From Planctomycetota bacterium (GTDB lineage Bacteria; Planctomycetota; Phycisphaerae; Phycisphaerales; UBA1924): a stretch of 64,000 nt of DNA. The position numbers were made by a program, and so were the translations under genes. The notes below the pieces were generated by a model. That model had not been told where the DNA came from and ran no database searches. It saw nothing but the letters and a program-made list of their open reading frames with translations. Position 1 is the first letter of the stretch. Every line of letters begins with the position of its first letter. The stretch spans positions 1-64,000 of the forward strand of contig JAJRPN010000032.1 in the NCBI GenBank assembly GCA_024280755.1. Direction: 5' to 3'. Shown piece by piece: positions 62,346 through 64,000 of this stretch.

Positions 62346-62636
62346 TCATGCCAATATCCGTATCAAGACCCTATCCCAGAAAGATGGCGCATTAAACACC
62401 GCTTGTGCACAAAAAGCTTGGCAGTCTAAAAGCCCGCCTACTGGTGCGGTGCGAGTGCAGCAGCGGTCGCAAGCAACGCGGCTCGTCACATTCGCTGCAG
62501 GCCCACAATTCGCCCCACCCCATTGCCACCCCGGCGTCCCGCATGCCGGCGGAGCCGCCGGACTGCACGCCAACGCGATCCCGGTCACTGCTGCCAATAC
62601 AAATACCGCGGGGCCATTTCCAATTCGCTTTTTCAT
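62346..62636 (-). CDS. Small exported cysteine-rich protein
   Basis: 96 residues. An export signal (1-23, 'GPAVFVLAAVTGIALA') precedes a mature part with eight cysteines in about 50 residues, including an adjacent pair (RCC), with conserved-looking spacing. Disulfide-rich secreted peptides and metal-binding proteins both have this look. A lipidated start at Cys24 is possible though the lipobox is imperfect. It stands 57 bases upstream of the 218-residue gene, same strand, and may be part of that unit. Confidence 0.6.
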   Translation of the reverse strand: MKKRIGNGPAVFVLAAVTGIALACSPAAPPACGTPGWQWGGANCGPAANVTSRVACDRCCTRTAPVGGLLDCQAFCAQAVFNAPSFWDRVLIRILA

Positions 62637-62737
62637 TTTTATATCCCTTCGTTTTTCGTGAACATCTTACATAACACAGACTACCCCTCCCCCCGAAGAG
62701 TTGTCAAGTAAGATCCTACGAAAAAACAAACAAGATT

Positions 62738-63031
62738 TTATACCAACCCATCAGCCTTCGTTGCAAGCTCGAAGTCTTTTTGGGTTATCCCACTGGCATC
62801 ATGCGTCGAAACCGTCAGCGTGACTTTGTTATAGCGGATCAACATATCTGGGTGATGCTGGACCTGCTCGGCGTACTCGGCGATCGCGTTGACGAACTTC
62901 ATTGAAGTAATAAAGTCATCAAACGCAAAGGTCCGTTGGATCTGGTTATTGAGCTCGATCCATTCGGAATGGGTTTCGAGAGCAGCTGCTATCTGCTCTT
63001 CGCTCATCTTGATCAATGCTTGTTCGGTCAT
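62738..63031 (-). CDS. phhB: Pterin-4a-carbinolamine dehydratase
   Basis: 97 residues, full length. It recycles the pterin cofactor used by phenylalanine hydroxylase. Core motif 'QHHPDMLIRYNKVTLTVSTHD' contains the active-site histidine pair; 'FAFDDFITSMKFVNAIA' and 'GITQKDFELATKAD' complete the family pattern. phhA is 35 kb away. AGGAGGA precedes the ATG. Divergent from the GluQ-RS gene. Confidence 0.93.
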   Translation of the reverse strand: MTEQALIKMSEEQIAAALETHSEWIELNNQIQRTFAFDDFITSMKFVNAIAEYAEQVQHHPDMLIRYNKVTLTVSTHDASGITQKDFELATKADGLV

Positions 63032-63114
63032 CGGCTCCTCCTGTGAGCGTGGATTTTGTACAGATTTCCGTCATCAACGGTTGCCCCGAGCATCCAGTGT
63101 ACCCACAATCACCC

Positions 63115-64000
63115 GTGCATGATCCCACAATTCAAAATCTAAGGGCATCTTCCCCACCAACCCCAACCACTCGGCTCGCCCCGTCTCCAACCGGATCGCT
63201 CCATCTAGGCAATGCCTTTGCATTTGTGATTAACTGGGCACTTGCCCGTAAACACGGATGGCACACCGCCTTACGAATCGAAGACCTCGACACATCAAGG
63301 GTCAAATCAGGCGTTATCGATCAAACGATCCGCACGCTCGAATGGCTCGGGCTCGATTGGGACTCTGGGCCAACCACTCAATCTGGGGATATCCCTCGCT
63401 ATCAACACGCGATGGACACCCTTGCCCAAGCTGGGCATGTCTATCCATGCGAACTCACCCGCACCCAGATCGAGCAGGCAGCTTCGGCTCCCCACACCGG
63501 ATCTGCTGATGCGCATGCAATACATGAAGTCCGATTCAACCCAGATCTCCGCCCTTCTCAGATCCCATCAGCCTTCGATGATGCCGATGGTGCGGATGAT
63601 GCGGGCACCAACTGGCGTTTTTGGGTTCAACCAGGATCAATCGAGTTCACAGACACCCATATGGGGTGCCAATCCTTCGATATTGACACGCTTCTGGGTG
63701 ATTTCGTCGTCTGGACCAAACGCACAACCCCGAGCTATCAGCTCGCGGTCGTGGTTGATGATGCTGCTGCTGGCGTAACGCAGGTTGTCCGAGGCAACGA
63801 TCTGCTCGATTCGGCAGCCCGCCAACTGATGCTCTATCGTGCGCTCGGGATCACCCAAGAACCTACTTATACACATCTGCCTTTAATCCGAGGGATAGAC
63901 GGACGCCGACTCGCCAAACGCCACGGCGACACACGCATCGAATCGTATTCAAACTCGGGCACCTCCAACGAACGCGTCATCGGGCTTCTTGGCTATTGGA
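63115..64000 (+). CDS. gluQ: Glutamyl-Q tRNA(Asp) synthetase, cut by window end
   Basis: The frame runs off the right edge with no stop. The proposed GTG start (63115) is uncertain; the frame is open further back, with GTG at 63049. A paralogue of GltX without the anticodon domain that attaches Glu to queuosine in tRNA-Asp. Motifs: 'TRLAPSPTGSLHLGNAFAF' (HIGH-type HLGN), 'RIEDLDTSRVKSG', 'WLGLDWDSG', 'LLGDFVVWTKRTTPSYQLAVVVDD', 'VVRGNDLLDS' and 'GRRLAKRHGD' (KMSKR-type). The usual zinc cysteines appear in part only (CEL...). Distinguished from GltX by the short compact core and the LAKRHGD loop. Confidence 0.85.
   Translation, partial: MHDPTIQNLRASSPPTPTTRLAPSPTGSLHLGNAFAFVINWALARKHGWHTALRIEDLDTSRVKSGVIDQTIRTLEWLGLDWDSGPTTQSGDIPRYQHAMDTLAQAGHVYPCELTRTQIEQAASAPHTGSADAHAIHEVRFNPDLRPSQIPSAFDDADGADDAGTNWRFWVQPGSIEFTDTHMGCQSFDIDTLLGDFVVWTKRTTPSYQLAVVVDDAAAGVTQVVRGNDLLDSAARQLMLYRALGITQEPTYTHLPLIRGIDGRRLAKRHGDTRIESYSNSGTSNERVIGLLGYW

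Noticed and set aside
1-64000. High density of GATC sites as a methylation signal
   Set aside because: GATC is common in codons used here (atc, gat, gatcga), so abundance alone is not informative without a background model.

Overview
The window reads as chromosomal DNA of a planctomycete, most likely class Phycisphaerae. It has moderate G+C and densely packed genes. The pointers are a secreted protein ending in a 'GC-type' dockerin, a murC-murB-ddl-ftsQ block with no ftsA or ftsZ after it, a planctomycete-style HNH protein, and several families of long inverted-repeat elements in the gaps between genes. The assignment rests on remembered gene features, not on a search.

Layout. 1-1549 (+): 3' end of an S41 peptidase and a LolA-like secreted protein. 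9725-1604 (-): an M16-like protein without zinc ligands, murC, murB, ddl, ftsQ, a membrane protein, greA and a DUF4097 lipoprotein. 10406-10840 (+): a histone H1-like Lys/Ala/Thr repeat protein behind a palindrome-rich 680-base gap. 16243-10982 (-): metallophosphoesterase, yidC, mnmE and a lone GspE-N-type protein. 16469-18482 (+): two clpP genes and a small membrane protein. 22629-18854 (-): ABC ATPase, Q/R-rich protein, HEAT-repeat lipoprotein and oxidoreductase, bracketed by two near-identical inverted repeat elements. 23109 on: rnr (+), then thiL, a DUF2892 protein and phhA (-), tRNA-Ile(GAT), and a dockerin protein (-).

30062-37653 (+) is a complete-looking clade II nitrous oxide reductase locus: tri-heme cytochrome c, nosZ (Sec signal), nosB-like, nosD, nosF, nosY, nosL. 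The cytochrome would feed electrons to NosZ, NosD/F/Y would support the copper centre, and NosL would deliver copper. This suggests N2O respiration. After it come a DUF502 protein (-) and galE (+). 46750-40023 (-) is a type IV pilus/type II secretion set: pilT, pilC and three minor prepilins, one of 985 residues with calcium-loop-like segments. Then rnhA (-) between two repeat elements, purL (+), an HDOD-GGDEF-receiver protein, a sigma-54 activator, ruvC, a trypsin-like lipoprotein and ribE (all -), a PQQ-repeat lipoprotein, purH and an HNH protein (+), a compact unit of small exported/membrane proteins with a pseudopilin (-), phhB (-), and the start of a GluQ-RS gene (+) cut by the window end.

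The most unusual structural signal is the set of intergenic inverted-repeat elements. At least four sequence families are present in 64 kb (ten elements), each made of two imperfectly matching arms around a variable core, nearly always against a gene end or in a divergent promoter gap. The most interesting protein-level leads are the tri-heme cytochrome with a freshly duplicated heme domain, the calcium-loop minor pilin, and the Cys-rich/CPPC/pseudopilin unit at 62636-60720.
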